Source: Pyxidicoccus caerfyrddinensis
GTDB lineage: Bacteria > Myxococcota > Myxococcia > Myxococcales > Myxococcaceae
DNA length: 64,000 bases
Direction of reading: 5' to 3'
Assembly: GCF_010894405.1 (NCBI RefSeq)
Contig: NZ_JAAIYA010000009.1
Span: 186,001 to 250,000, forward strand
In this document: piece by piece, positions 41,174 to 48,972 of the stretch
How positions within the stretch are numbered: the first letter of the stretch is position 1
Layout of the letters: each line of letters begins with the position of its first letter
The notes under the pieces: model-generated
Database searches by the model: none
Told to the model about the DNA's origin: nothing
Seen by the model: only the letters and a program-made list of their open reading frames with translations
Made by a program: the position numbers and the translations under genes

Positions 41174-42124
41174 TCAGCTCTCGCGGAGGGCAGCCAGGAA
41201 GGCGGCCACCAGCCCGCCCAGGACGACCCACAGGCCCACCGGGCCATCCATGAAGAATGGCGCCACCAGCCCGAGGCAGGTGACGAGGGCCAGCAGGGCG
41301 AGACCCACCCGGTACACGGCTGACTTCGGAGGGGCAAGCCACAAGGCCACCAGGGCCAGCGCCGAGAGACCTACCTGCGTGGTGACCAGGCTGTCAGGCC
41401 CGCCCGACCTCGCCAGTTCCTGCGTCACCTGGGCCACCAGCCCCGTCAGCAGCACGGCGCCGGGGACGGCGGGGCCCAGGCCGTGGCCCACGCCGCGGCG
41501 CCCGTGGGCGCGCAGGTGCTCCAGGTCCTCCGGCCGCACCTCCAGGGCATAGGGAAAGCCCAGGGACAGGAGCGCCTCCACCGCCACGGCGCGGCAGGAG
41601 CGGCCCCGGGTGTCCACCAGCCCCTCCAGCTTCCCGGTCTCCAGGAGCCGGTGGAAGGTGTCCGCCAGCTGACGGCTCCCCCCTTCCGCGGAGATCTGCT
41701 CCAGCAGCGTGTTCAGCCGTAGGGCCAGCTCCGGGCGCTCCTCGGCGGGCACGCGGCGGGCCTGCTCCACCAGCACCAGCACCGGCAGCGGCAGCTCCAG
41801 CGGCGGGGTGGGCTTGCCCGGCAGCGCGAGCCGGTACGGCTCCGCGGCTTCGGGGGAGCGCCGCTCGCCCTGCCGGGAGTGGCGCGGAGACGGGGTCACC
41901 GCGTCGGGTGGCGGGGCCTCCTCCGGCAGGGAGGGAAACGGCCCCTCCCAGGAAGCCAGGTCCTCGTCCGCGTCCCCGGGCGGAGCCTCCCCCTCCACGG
42001 CGCCGGCCGGGGCAGGTTCCCAGGCCGCCACGTCGGGGGGCCCGGGCTCCGGGGCCTCCTCCGGGAGCCGGTGCGTAGGTGGATGTAGACGAGGAGCGTC
42101 CGGCACGGAGGAAACTGTAGCCAC
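41174..42124 (-). CDS. Membrane protein with long acidic, proline-rich N-terminus
   Basis: A 316-residue protein of unknown function. Residues 1-105 are acidic and rich in Pro, Ala and Glu, and probably disordered. Residues 108-205 form a helical soluble domain ([61 protein letters not shown]). Three or four membrane helices close the protein (about 215-235, 247-264, 268-284, 288-312). The start is a GTG at 42124 with a weak ribosome site, so the N-terminus is uncertain. It is divergent from the ECF sigma gene, with 58 bp between. Its 3' end lies just upstream of recA, and the recA promoter sits between. Confidence 0.65.
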   Translation of the reverse strand: MATVSSVPDAPRLHPPTHRLPEEAPEPGPPDVAAWEPAPAGAVEGEAPPGDADEDLASWEGPFPSLPEEAPPPDAVTPSPRHSRQGERRSPEAAEPYRLALPGKPTPPLELPLPVLVLVEQARRVPAEERPELALRLNTLLEQISAEGGSRQLADTFHRLLETGKLEGLVDTRGRSCRAVAVEALLSLGFPYALEVRPEDLEHLRAHGRRGVGHGLGPAVPGAVLLTGLVAQVTQELARSGGPDSLVTTQVGLSALALVALWLAPPKSAVYRVGLALLALVTCLGLVAPFFMDGPVGLWVVLGGLVAAFLAALRES

Positions 42125-42182
42125 GGGCCCGGGTGCGGTTCAAAGCGAAGGCGCCCGCAACTTCTTGCGGGCAACGGGGTTG

Positions 42183-42794
42183 ATGTCCGCCGTGGACCTG
42201 GATTCGGACGCACAGGCGATGCTGAAGGTGGCCGCGGGGGACCGCCAGGCGTTTGCCTGGCTGTTCGACCGGTACCACGCGAGCGTGGCGCGCTTCGCCT
42301 TCCGCTTCGTGGGGGACCGGGAGCGCGCGGAGGAGCTGACGCAGGACATCTTCGTGAAGCTCTACCGCCACGCGGGCGCCTACAAGCCGACGGCGCGCTT
42401 CAAGACGTTCCTCTTCCGGGTGGCCACCAACCACTGCCTCAACGAGGTGCGGCGAGGAGAGTACCGGGTGTCCCATACCTCGTCCGAGACGCCGGAAGGT
42501 GAAGAGACGGGAGCGGTGGAGATGGCGGGGCCGGAGGGTGACAGGCCGGACCAGGCGCTGGCGGGGCGGGAGCTGGAGCAGGTGGTGGGCGCGGCGCTGG
42601 GGGACATGAGCGCCCGGGAGCGCGCGGCCTTCACCATGTGCCGCTTCGAGGGCATGGCGTACCGGGACATCGCGGAAGCGCTCGAGGCGAGCGAGGCCGC
42701 CGTGAAGAGCCTCATCCACCGCGCGACGCTGGCGGTGGCGCGAAGGATTGAAGAGCTGCAGGCGGGCACCGCGCCCGCGAGGAGCAGGGCATGA
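42183..42794 (+). CDS. ECF-type RNA polymerase sigma factor
   Basis: A 203-residue group 4 sigma factor. Region 2 spans about residues 20-90 (FAWLFDRYHASVARFAFRFVG, ERAEELTQDIFVKLYRH, FLFRVATNHCLNEVRR). Region 4 spans about 135-195 (DMSARERAAFTMCRFEGMAY, RDIAEALEASEAAVKSLIHRA). The linker (SHTSSETPEGEETGAVEMAG) is long and acidic. The ATG at 42183 has only a weak GGGG-type site; the gene runs into the anti-sigma gene with an ATGA overlap. It should direct a stress regulon that includes its own operon. The promoter must lie in the 58 bp shared with the divergent membrane protein. Confidence 0.95.
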   Translation: MSAVDLDSDAQAMLKVAAGDRQAFAWLFDRYHASVARFAFRFVGDRERAEELTQDIFVKLYRHAGAYKPTARFKTFLFRVATNHCLNEVRRGEYRVSHTSSETPEGEETGAVEMAGPEGDRPDQALAGRELEQVVGAALGDMSARERAAFTMCRFEGMAYRDIAEALEASEAAVKSLIHRATLAVARRIEELQAGTAPARSRA

Positions 42795-43267
42795 GCTGTG
42801 GTTTCGAAGAGGACCTGACGGCGTACGTGGACGGGGAGCTGCCCCCGGCCCGGCGCGAGGAGGTGACGGCCCACCTGGACACCTGCGCCGGCTGCCGCTC
42901 CACGCACGCGCTGTTGCGCAACACGGTGGCGCGGCTGGCGGAGCTGCCCGCGTATGAGCCCTCCTCCGCCACCCGGCGCGCGGTGATGGCGAAGCTGGAC
43001 GCGCTGCCGGTGCCCTGGTGGGAGCGGCTCCGGAAGTGGCTGCGGCCCGTGGTGCTGGTGCCGTCGCTGGGCCTCGCCGCCGCGGTGGGCGTGGCGCTGC
43101 TGCTGGCGGGCCCCGGCCCCGACGCACCGCCCGAGCTGGAGGACCCGGCGGTGATGGAGCTGGCCGCCAACCTGGAAGTGGCCGAGGACTACGAGGTGCT
43201 CGGCCTGGACAGCGCGGAGGATTTGGAGGTCGTCGCGAACCTCCACGAACTGGAGGCGACGCCATGA
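42791..43267 (+). CDS. Zinc-finger anti-sigma factor
   Basis: A 158-residue anti-sigma factor. The cytoplasmic ZAS domain has His28, Cys32 and Cys35 in AHLDTCAGC. One membrane helix at residues 86-107 (PVVLVPSLGLAAAVGVALLLAG) follows a basic WWERLRKWLRP. The periplasmic C-terminus, about 50 residues, is strongly acidic and includes NLEVAEDYEVLGLDSAEDLE followed by VVANLHELE. It should hold the upstream sigma factor inactive until a periplasmic signal arrives. Overlaps of ATGA on both sides tie it to the sigma gene and the DUF3106 gene. A motif like its acidic tail recurs in the fourth product of the operon. Confidence 0.93.
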   Translation: MSCGFEEDLTAYVDGELPPARREEVTAHLDTCAGCRSTHALLRNTVARLAELPAYEPSSATRRAVMAKLDALPVPWWERLRKWLRPVVLVPSLGLAAAVGVALLLAGPGPDAPPELEDPAVMELAANLEVAEDYEVLGLDSAEDLEVVANLHELEATP

Positions 43268-43761
43268 TGAAGCGACTGGACCTGGCCGCGCTGGGGCTGG
43301 TGGTGACGCTGCTTGCGGGCGCTACGGTGCGCGCGGAGACGGAAGCACCCCGCACGGCGGCCGAGCGCTTCGAGCGGATGACGCCCGAGGAGAAGGAGGC
43401 GCTGCGCGCGAAGCTGCGCGAGTTCAAGTCGCTGCCTCCGGACGAGCAGGAGCGCATCCGCGGCAACCTGGAGCGCTGGCGCAAGCTGCCCCCCGAGGAG
43501 CGCGAGCGCATCCGCGCCAACCTGCGCGAGCTGAAGCGGCTCACCCCGCCGGAGCGCCAGGCGCTGCGTGAGCGCGTGCGCGAGCTGAGGAAGCTGCCCC
43601 CCGAGGAGCGCGCGGAGATGCGCGAGCGCGTGCGGCAGTACCTGCGCGAGCATCCGGAGAAGCGCGAGCAGATGATGGAGAACATGCGGCGCTGGCGGCA
43701 GCTGTCGCCCGAGCAGCGGCAGGAGGTGCGCGAGCGCCTGCGCGAGAGGCGGCGCCGGTGA
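43264..43761 (+). CDS. Exported DUF3106 family helical protein
   Basis: A 165-residue protein with a signal peptide (LAALGLVVTLLAGATVRA). The remainder is a run of charged helical repeats of about 20 residues: RMTPEEKEALRAKLREFKSL, LPPDEQERIRGNLERWRKL, LPPEERERIRANLRELKRL, LTPPERQALRERVRELRKL and so on. Each begins with a P-x-E-R/Q turn. This is the DUF3106 pattern. Arginine- and glutamate-rich periplasmic helices of this kind resemble Spy/CnrX-type sensors that read metals or misfolded protein. It is translated with an ATGA overlap from the anti-sigma gene, so a sensor role for the sigma system is likely but unproven. Confidence 0.9.
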   Translation: MMKRLDLAALGLVVTLLAGATVRAETEAPRTAAERFERMTPEEKEALRAKLREFKSLPPDEQERIRGNLERWRKLPPEERERIRANLRELKRLTPPERQALRERVRELRKLPPEERAEMRERVRQYLREHPEKREQMMENMRRWRQLSPEQRQEVRERLRERRRR

Positions 43762-44009
43762 GCCGAACCCTCGCCCCGTTCCTCCTCGCCCTGCTGCTGG
43801 GAGCGCTCCCCGCCGCCGCGCAGGAAGCTCCTCATCCTCCGCCGCCCCCGTCCGTCCCCGCCCAGCCTCCGCCGCCCAGGAGCACACCGCGCGCCCAGCC
43901 CACGCTGACCGACGAGGACCGCGAGGTGGTGGAGAACCTGGAGCTGCTCGAGAGCCTGGATGCGACCGAGGACCTCGATGTCCTGCTGGAGCTGAGCCAG
44001 AAGGAGTGA
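43758..44009 (+). CDS. Small exported acidic protein, shares motif with anti-sigma factor
   Basis: An 83-residue protein with a signal peptide (APFLLALLLGALPAAAQ), a Pro-rich linker, and an acidic C-terminal helix LTDEDREVVENLELLESLDA followed by TEDLDVLLEL. That helix resembles the anti-sigma C-terminus (NLEVAEDYEVLGLDSAEDLE). The GTG start overlaps the DUF3106 stop (GTGA). It is the last gene of the ECF operon. The shared motif suggests it competes for, or passes on, the same binding partner, possibly the basic DUF3106 repeat. No known family. Confidence 0.75.
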   Translation: MSRTLAPFLLALLLGALPAAAQEAPHPPPPPSVPAQPPPPRSTPRAQPTLTDEDREVVENLELLESLDATEDLDVLLELSQKE

Positions 44010-44136
44010 GCCGCAACACCGCCACCGTCCACGCCTGGCGGAATGATGTAACCGAGTTGCATGCGCACCCATCGTGCGCGTCGAGCGCGACGGTGGGGCG
44101 GGTGACGGAAGAGGGCTTCGCGGTACACTCGGGGCC

Positions 44137-45072
44137 ATGCTCGTCGCGGTCCCCCGCCCCGTCGAGGTGCCCTCTCGCCGCTTCGGCCACTACCTGCTGC
44201 GCACGCGCCTGGGCACCGGAGGCATGGCCGAGGTGTTCCTCGCGGACGCGGTGGACGTGCGCGGCCAGCCCTTCAGCGTGGCGCTCAAGCTGATGCGCAG
44301 GGACGTGCCCGCGGAGGTCTTCGCCGACGAGGCGGACCTGATGGGCCTGCTGGAGCACCCCAACCTCGTGCAGCGACTGGAGGTGGGCGAGGCCTTCGGG
44401 CGTCCCTTCATCGCCATGGAGCTGCTGGTGGGAGGAGACCTCGGCGGGCTGATGCGCGCGCTGCACCAGCAGCGTCAGCCCTTCCCTTCCGACATGGCCG
44501 TCCACGTGGCCATCGAGGTGCTGCGCGGGCTGGCCTACTTCCACCAGGCGCGCACGCGCAGCGGCCGGCCGCTGGGGCTGGTGCACGGCGACGTCAACCC
44601 CGCCAACATCTTCTTCTCCGGCGACGGCGACGTGAAGCTCGGCGACTTCGGCGTGGCCAAGGCGCACGGCGCGGACATCGGCCCGGCGGACGGCGTGGCC
44701 GCGGGCAAGCTGCACTACCTCTCCCCGGAGCAGACGCGCGGCGAGCCGCTCACCCCCGCCTCGGACGTCTTCGCCATGGGCATCGTCCTCCATGAGTTGC
44801 TCGTGGGCGCGCACCCCTTCCAGCGCGAGTCCACGGACGTGCACGTGGTGATGGCGGCCATCCGCACGGCGCGCCTCCACCTGCCCTTCACCATGGACCG
44901 GACGCTCGCCGCCATCCTCCGCAAGGCGCTGGCGCCGGACGTGGCCAGCCGCTACCGCACCGCGGGCGAGCTCGCCGGCGCGCTCCTCACCTGGTCCCTG
45001 GACACGGGCCACGGCCCCACGCGCACGGACGTGCGGCGCTGGCTGGCGGAAGCGCTCGGCCTCATCGGCTGA
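44137..45072 (+). CDS. Ser/Thr protein kinase
   Basis: A 311-residue protein kinase consisting almost only of the catalytic domain. The Gly-rich loop is RLGTGGMAEVFLA near residue 26. The Lys is in VALKLM, the catalytic loop is LVHGDVNPANIFF near 148 (HGD rather than HRD, so an RD-independent kinase), the metal motif is LGDFGVAK, and YLSPEQTRGE is the APE equivalent. The C-terminus has no membrane helix or sensor domain. All residues needed for catalysis are present. The ATG at 44137 fits the domain start. It stands alone, 127 bp after the ECF operon, and converges on glmS. Confidence 0.93.
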   Translation: MLVAVPRPVEVPSRRFGHYLLRTRLGTGGMAEVFLADAVDVRGQPFSVALKLMRRDVPAEVFADEADLMGLLEHPNLVQRLEVGEAFGRPFIAMELLVGGDLGGLMRALHQQRQPFPSDMAVHVAIEVLRGLAYFHQARTRSGRPLGLVHGDVNPANIFFSGDGDVKLGDFGVAKAHGADIGPADGVAAGKLHYLSPEQTRGEPLTPASDVFAMGIVLHELLVGAHPFQRESTDVHVVMAAIRTARLHLPFTMDRTLAAILRKALAPDVASRYRTAGELAGALLTWSLDTGHGPTRTDVRRWLAEALGLIG

Positions 45073-45080
45073 GACGACGA

Positions 45081-45111
45081 AGCCCGGGCCCCCTCGCGGG
45101 GAACCCGGGCT
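45081..45111. terminator. Bidirectional terminator, kinase/glmS
   Basis: AGCCCGGG (45081-45088) pairs with CCCGGGCT (45104-45111). Inside it, CCCC and GGGG pair around TCGC. It lies between convergent genes and should end both. Confidence 0.8.
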
Positions 45112-45143
45112 CCTTGAAGTCACGTCACTTCGAAGGCGACGCG

Positions 45144-46979
45144 CTACTCCACCGTCACGCTCTTGGCGAGGTTGCGGGGCTGGTCCACGTCATTCCCGCG
45201 CATCTCCGCCACGTGGTAGGCGAGCAGCTGCAGTGGGATGGTGGCCACCACCGGCGCCAGCAGCGCGCAGGCGGGAGGAATCCGGATGACGTGGTCGGCC
45301 AGGCCGGCGACATGCGCGTCGTCCTCGTCGATGACGGCGATGACCTTGCCGCCGCGTGCGCGGACCTCCTCGATGTTGCCGATGATCTTCTCGTAGGCGA
45401 CGTGCGGCTGCTTCGGCGCAATCACCACCACCGGCATCTTCTCGTCGATGAGGGCGATGGGGCCGTGCTTCATCTCACCGCCCGCGTAGCCCTCCGCGTG
45501 GATGTACGAGATTTCCTTCAGCTTGAGCGCGCCCTCCAGCGCCACCGGGTGCATGGGGCCGCGGCCGAGGAAGAGGAAGTCCTGCGCGTTCATGAACTCA
45601 CGCGCGACGCGCTTCACCTGCGGCTCGCACTTGAGGACGTCCTCAATCATCTTCGGAATCTGCGTCAGGTGCGTCAGGTGCTCCTGCGCCGCCTGCACCG
45701 TGAGGGTGCCGCGCATCCGGCCCAGCTTCACCGCCAGCAGGTACAGGGCGACGAGCTGCGTGGTGAACGCCTTGGTGGACGCGACGCCAATCTCCGGGCC
45801 CGCGTTGGTGAGCACGGAGAACTCGGCCTCGCGCGTCATCGCGCTGCCGATGACGTTGCAGATGGCCATCGCCGTGGCGCCACGGGCCTTGGCCTCCTTG
45901 AAGGCCGCCAGCGTGTCCGCCGTCTCACCGGACTGGCTGATGGCGATGGCCAGGTGCGAGCCGTCCACGATGGGGTCCCGGTAGCGGAACTCGCTGGCCA
46001 GCTCCACCTCGACGGGCAGACGCGCCAGCGTCTCAATCATGTGCTTGCCGGCGACGCCGGAGTGCCACGAGGTGCCGCAGGCCAGGATGGTGACCTTGGT
46101 CAGCGAGCGGACCTTCTCCGCGGAGAGGTTCCAGCCCTCGAAGTGGACGTCGCCCTCGCTCAGGAGCATCCGGCCGCGCAGCGTGTCGCCGATGGCGCGA
46201 GGCTGCTCCCAGATTTCCTTGTGCATGAAGTGCTTGTGGCCGCCCTTCTCCGCCATCATCGGCGTCCAGTCGATGCGGCGCGTGGGCCGATTCACGAGCT
46301 GGCCCTGGCGGTTGAAGATGTCGATCTTCGCGGCGGCGACGACGGCGAGGTCGCCCTCCTCCATGTAGACGATGTCGCGCGTGTGCTCGAGCACGGCCGG
46401 CACGTCGCTGGCGATGAAGTTCTGCCCCTCGCCGAGGCCCAGCACCATGGGCGACGCGTTCTTGGTGCAGACGATGCGGTTCGGGTCCTTCGCCGACACC
46501 ACCGCCAGCGCGTAGGTGCCCTTCACGTGCTCGATGGCCGCGCGCACCGCCTCCGGCAGCTCCAGCCCGCGCTCCAGCTCCTCGGAGATGAGGTGGGCGA
46601 AGACCTCGGTGTCCGTCTCGGAGGAGAAGACGTGCCCGCGGCCGCGCAGCTCTTCCTTCAGCGCGAGGTGGTTCTCGATGATGCCGTTGTGCACCACCGC
46701 CACGTTCTTGTACGTGTGCGGGTGGGCGTTCTCGTCGGAAGGACGCCCGTGCGTGGCCCACCGCGTGTGGCCAATGCCGATGGTGCCCTGCGGCTGATCC
46801 GCGACCACCCGGCTCTCGAGGTTGCGCAGCTTGCCCGTGGCGCGCACCACGTTGAGCTGGTTGCGGCTCACCACCGCGACACCCGCCGAGTCATACCCCC
46901 GGTACTCGAGCTTCTTCAGCCCGGACACGAGGATGGGAGCAGATTCCTTGTCACCGACGTAACCAACAATCCCGCACAT
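45144..46979 (-). CDS. glmS: Glutamine--fructose-6-phosphate aminotransferase
   Basis: A 611-residue GlmS. Cys2 is the glutaminase nucleophile (MCGIVGYVGDKESAPILVSG). The glutaminase domain covers about 1-240 (HTRWATHGRPSDENAHPH). The two SIS sugar-isomerase domains are at about 290-430 and 460-600 (ACGTSWHSGVAGKHMIETLA, LGRGPMHPVALEGALKLKEI). The C-terminus DQPRNLAKSVTVE is standard. It makes glucosamine-6-phosphate for peptidoglycan and polysaccharide. It lies 111 bp after glmU on the same strand. No glmS ribozyme is visible in the leader. Confidence 0.98.
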   Translation of the reverse strand: MCGIVGYVGDKESAPILVSGLKKLEYRGYDSAGVAVVSRNQLNVVRATGKLRNLESRVVADQPQGTIGIGHTRWATHGRPSDENAHPHTYKNVAVVHNGIIENHLALKEELRGRGHVFSSETDTEVFAHLISEELERGLELPEAVRAAIEHVKGTYALAVVSAKDPNRIVCTKNASPMVLGLGEGQNFIASDVPAVLEHTRDIVYMEEGDLAVVAAAKIDIFNRQGQLVNRPTRRIDWTPMMAEKGGHKHFMHKEIWEQPRAIGDTLRGRMLLSEGDVHFEGWNLSAEKVRSLTKVTILACGTSWHSGVAGKHMIETLARLPVEVELASEFRYRDPIVDGSHLAIAISQSGETADTLAAFKEAKARGATAMAICNVIGSAMTREAEFSVLTNAGPEIGVASTKAFTTQLVALYLLAVKLGRMRGTLTVQAAQEHLTHLTQIPKMIEDVLKCEPQVKRVAREFMNAQDFLFLGRGPMHPVALEGALKLKEISYIHAEGYAGGEMKHGPIALIDEKMPVVVIAPKQPHVAYEKIIGNIEEVRARGGKVIAVIDEDDAHVAGLADHVIRIPPACALLAPVVATIPLQLLAYHVAEMRGNDVDQPRNLAKSVTVE

Positions 46980-47090
46980 ATAGACCTCTCTCTCACGCCC
47001 ACGCCCGCTAGAGCAATCCGGGGCATTCCCCTACAACCCGTGTGGGCAGTTCTCTGGCTGCCCACCAAGCAAGAGCCGCGCCGATCAGAA

Positions 47091-48503
47091 TCAGCCGGCC
47101 TGAACCTTCGACGCCTTGCGCGCCTTCTTCGCGGCCACCCAACCCTCCTTGGTGACCTGTGGCGTCCGAGACACAGCGAGGCTTCCAGGCGGCACATTTT
47201 TCGTCACCGTGGTGCCCGCGCCGACATACGCGCCGTCGCCGACCTTCACTGGCGCCACCAGCTGCGTGTCCGAGCCGATGAACACCCCGTCGCCAAGTTC
47301 AGTGACGTGCTTGTTCACCCCGTCATAGTTACAGGTGATGGTGCCCGCCCCGACGTTGCACCCGGCGCCAATCTTCGCGTCGCCCAGGTACGTCAGGTGG
47401 TTGGCCTTGGAGCCCTTGCCGATCTGCGCCTTCTTCGTTTCCACGAAGTTGCCCAGATGCACATCCTCGGCCAACTCCGTCCCGGGGCGCAGGCGGGCAA
47501 ACGGGCCAATGACGTTCCGCTCGCCGACCTTCGCCTCCTCCAGCACGGAGTAGGGCTTGATGACGGTGCCGTCCGCCACGGTGGAGGCGGTGATGACGCT
47601 CCCCTGACCGATGGTGACGCCCTTGCCGATGATGGTGCCCGAGGAGAGCGTCACGGAGGGGCCCACCTCGGTGTCCGTGCCGATGATGACGCCTTCCTCG
47701 ATGTAGGCCGTGGCCGGGTCCTGGATGGACACGCCCGCGCGCATGTGCGCCTCGTTGATGCGCTGCTGGAGCACGCGGGCGCGCGCCGCCAGTTCCACCT
47801 TGTCATTCACCCCGGCCGTCTCCGTGGCGTCCGCTTCCACCGAGCCCACCGAGCCCACCGGGCCCTGCTTCGCGGCCATCTCCACCAGGTCCGTGAGGTA
47901 GTACTCGCCCTGCGCGTTCGCCGGCTTGATTTGCGCCAGCGCCTTCCAGAGGAAGTCCGCGTCGACGGAGTAGATGCCCGCGTTGCACTCGCGCACCGCG
48001 CGCTGCTCCGGGGTGGCGTCCTTGTGCTCGACGATGCGGGCCACCTTGCCACCCTCGCGGATGACGCGGCCGTAGCCGGTGGGGTCCTCCAGCACGGTGG
48101 ACACGAGCGCCAGCGCCCCGCCCGCCTTGTCGTGCGCGGCGAGCAGCGCCTGCAGCGTCTCGCGGCGCAAGAGCGGCACGTCGCCATAGAGGATGAGGAC
48201 GCGGCCGGAGTACCCCTTCAGGGCCTCCTCCGCCGAGCGCACCGCGTCCGCCGTCCCGCGCTGCTCACGCTGCAGCGCGAAGTGCAGCGGGGCGTCCGGG
48301 AAGAAGGCGCGAATCGTCTTCTCCACCGCCTCCGCCTGGTGCCCCACCACCGGCACCACGGACGAAGCACCCAGTTCGAGGGCCCGATTCAGGGGATACG
48401 CACAAATGGGCCTGCCAAGGATGGGGTGAAGGACCTTCGCCTTCTCCGACTTCATCCGCGTGCCCTTACCCGCGCACAGCACCACCGCCGCCAGAGCTGT
48501 CAT
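47091..48503 (-). CDS. glmU: Bifunctional GlcNAc-1-P uridyltransferase/GlcN-1-P acetyltransferase
   Basis: A 470-residue GlmU. The nucleotidyltransferase domain has [20 protein letters not shown] (LCAGKGTRM, with Cys where Ala is usual) and [14 protein letters not shown]. The left-handed beta-helix begins about residue 250 ([20 protein letters not shown]), with [20 protein letters not shown] and [20 protein letters not shown] holding the acetyl-CoA and catalytic residues. It makes UDP-GlcNAc. The ATG at 48503 has no clear ribosome site and lies 11 bp after the stop of a 68-codon gene, so re-initiation from that gene is plausible. Confidence 0.97.
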   Translation of the reverse strand: MTALAAVVLCAGKGTRMKSEKAKVLHPILGRPICAYPLNRALELGASSVVPVVGHQAEAVEKTIRAFFPDAPLHFALQREQRGTADAVRSAEEALKGYSGRVLILYGDVPLLRRETLQALLAAHDKAGGALALVSTVLEDPTGYGRVIREGGKVARIVEHKDATPEQRAVRECNAGIYSVDADFLWKALAQIKPANAQGEYYLTDLVEMAAKQGPVGSVGSVEADATETAGVNDKVELAARARVLQQRINEAHMRAGVSIQDPATAYIEEGVIIGTDTEVGPSVTLSSGTIIGKGVTIGQGSVITASTVADGTVIKPYSVLEEAKVGERNVIGPFARLRPGTELAEDVHLGNFVETKKAQIGKGSKANHLTYLGDAKIGAGCNVGAGTITCNYDGVNKHVTELGDGVFIGSDTQLVAPVKVGDGAYVGAGTTVTKNVPPGSLAVSRTPQVTKEGWVAAKKARKASKVQAG

Positions 48504-48514
48504 GCGGCGGAGAA

Positions 48515-48721
48515 TTAGGGACAGGGAATCGAGTCGTCAACCGCACCCGCAGGAGAAGACTCCTCGGTGTCAACCGGCGGAGGCCGGGCGCTGACCGCCA
48601 CACTCAGCGAGTTGCTCTGCACGGAAATCCCGAAGCAGGGCTTCAGGAAGACCGTCACCCGACCCGAGGGCGGTATGGACCCGGGTGGTGTCTTTTTCTC
48701 GGGCGCGACGGGCGTGCTCAT
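48515..48721 (-). CDS. Small protein preceding glmU
   Basis: A 68-residue protein of unknown function ([20 protein letters not shown], then [20 protein letters not shown], then [20 protein letters not shown], ending DDSIPCP). It has a short beta-like core and acidic/proline tail, with two cysteines. The ATG at 48721 has GGGGGAG 8 bases upstream, much better than glmU itself. Its stop is 11 bp before the glmU ATG, so it may couple translation. No signal or membrane segment. Confidence 0.6.
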   Translation of the reverse strand: MSTPVAPEKKTPPGSIPPSGRVTVFLKPCFGISVQSNSLSVAVSARPPPVDTEESSPAGAVDDSIPCP

Positions 48722-48972
48722 ACGCTGCTCCCCCGATGACGGTTCAGGATTTCCAGAGGATGCACCCAAACAGGACACAATCCAAGAGGAAAAATGCTGC
48801 CCCGTTGAAACCCTGGTTCTGAGGAGTCGGTTCGTGCATACCGGGAGTCCTGTAGTCCGTCAGGCGCTCCGGAGTCCCGACCCTGAAGGGTGGGTTTCTG
48901 TCCCCTGGGTAACACAATACCCAGAACGAAGGCCAGGCAGGGATGTTCACGCGCCGTGAGGAGGCTGAACCG
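48722..48972. promoter_or_regulatory. Divergent leader region with hairpins (glmU and ggt)
   Basis: 251 bp, less GC-rich than the flanks, between the glmU-side gene and ggt. Inverted repeats are CTGGGTA/TACCCAG (48905-48911, 48918-48924) and ACCCT/AGGGT (48880-48884, 48887-48891), with a self-complementary CTCCGGAG at 48868-48875. On the leftward strand an open frame of 31 codons starts near 48836 (MHEPTPQNQGFNGAAFFLLD, ending GCILWKS) and could be a leader peptide. Confidence 0.45.

Noticed and set aside
41062-41337. N-terminal extension of recA
   Set aside because: The frame is open, but the extension covers the LexA box and overlaps the neighbouring gene; the RecA family starts at the ATG at 41061.
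46980-47090. glmS ribozyme or other riboswitch ahead of glmS
   Set aside because: The 111-bp leader is too short and shows no recognisable conserved core; glmS ribozymes are known mainly from Gram-positive bacteria.
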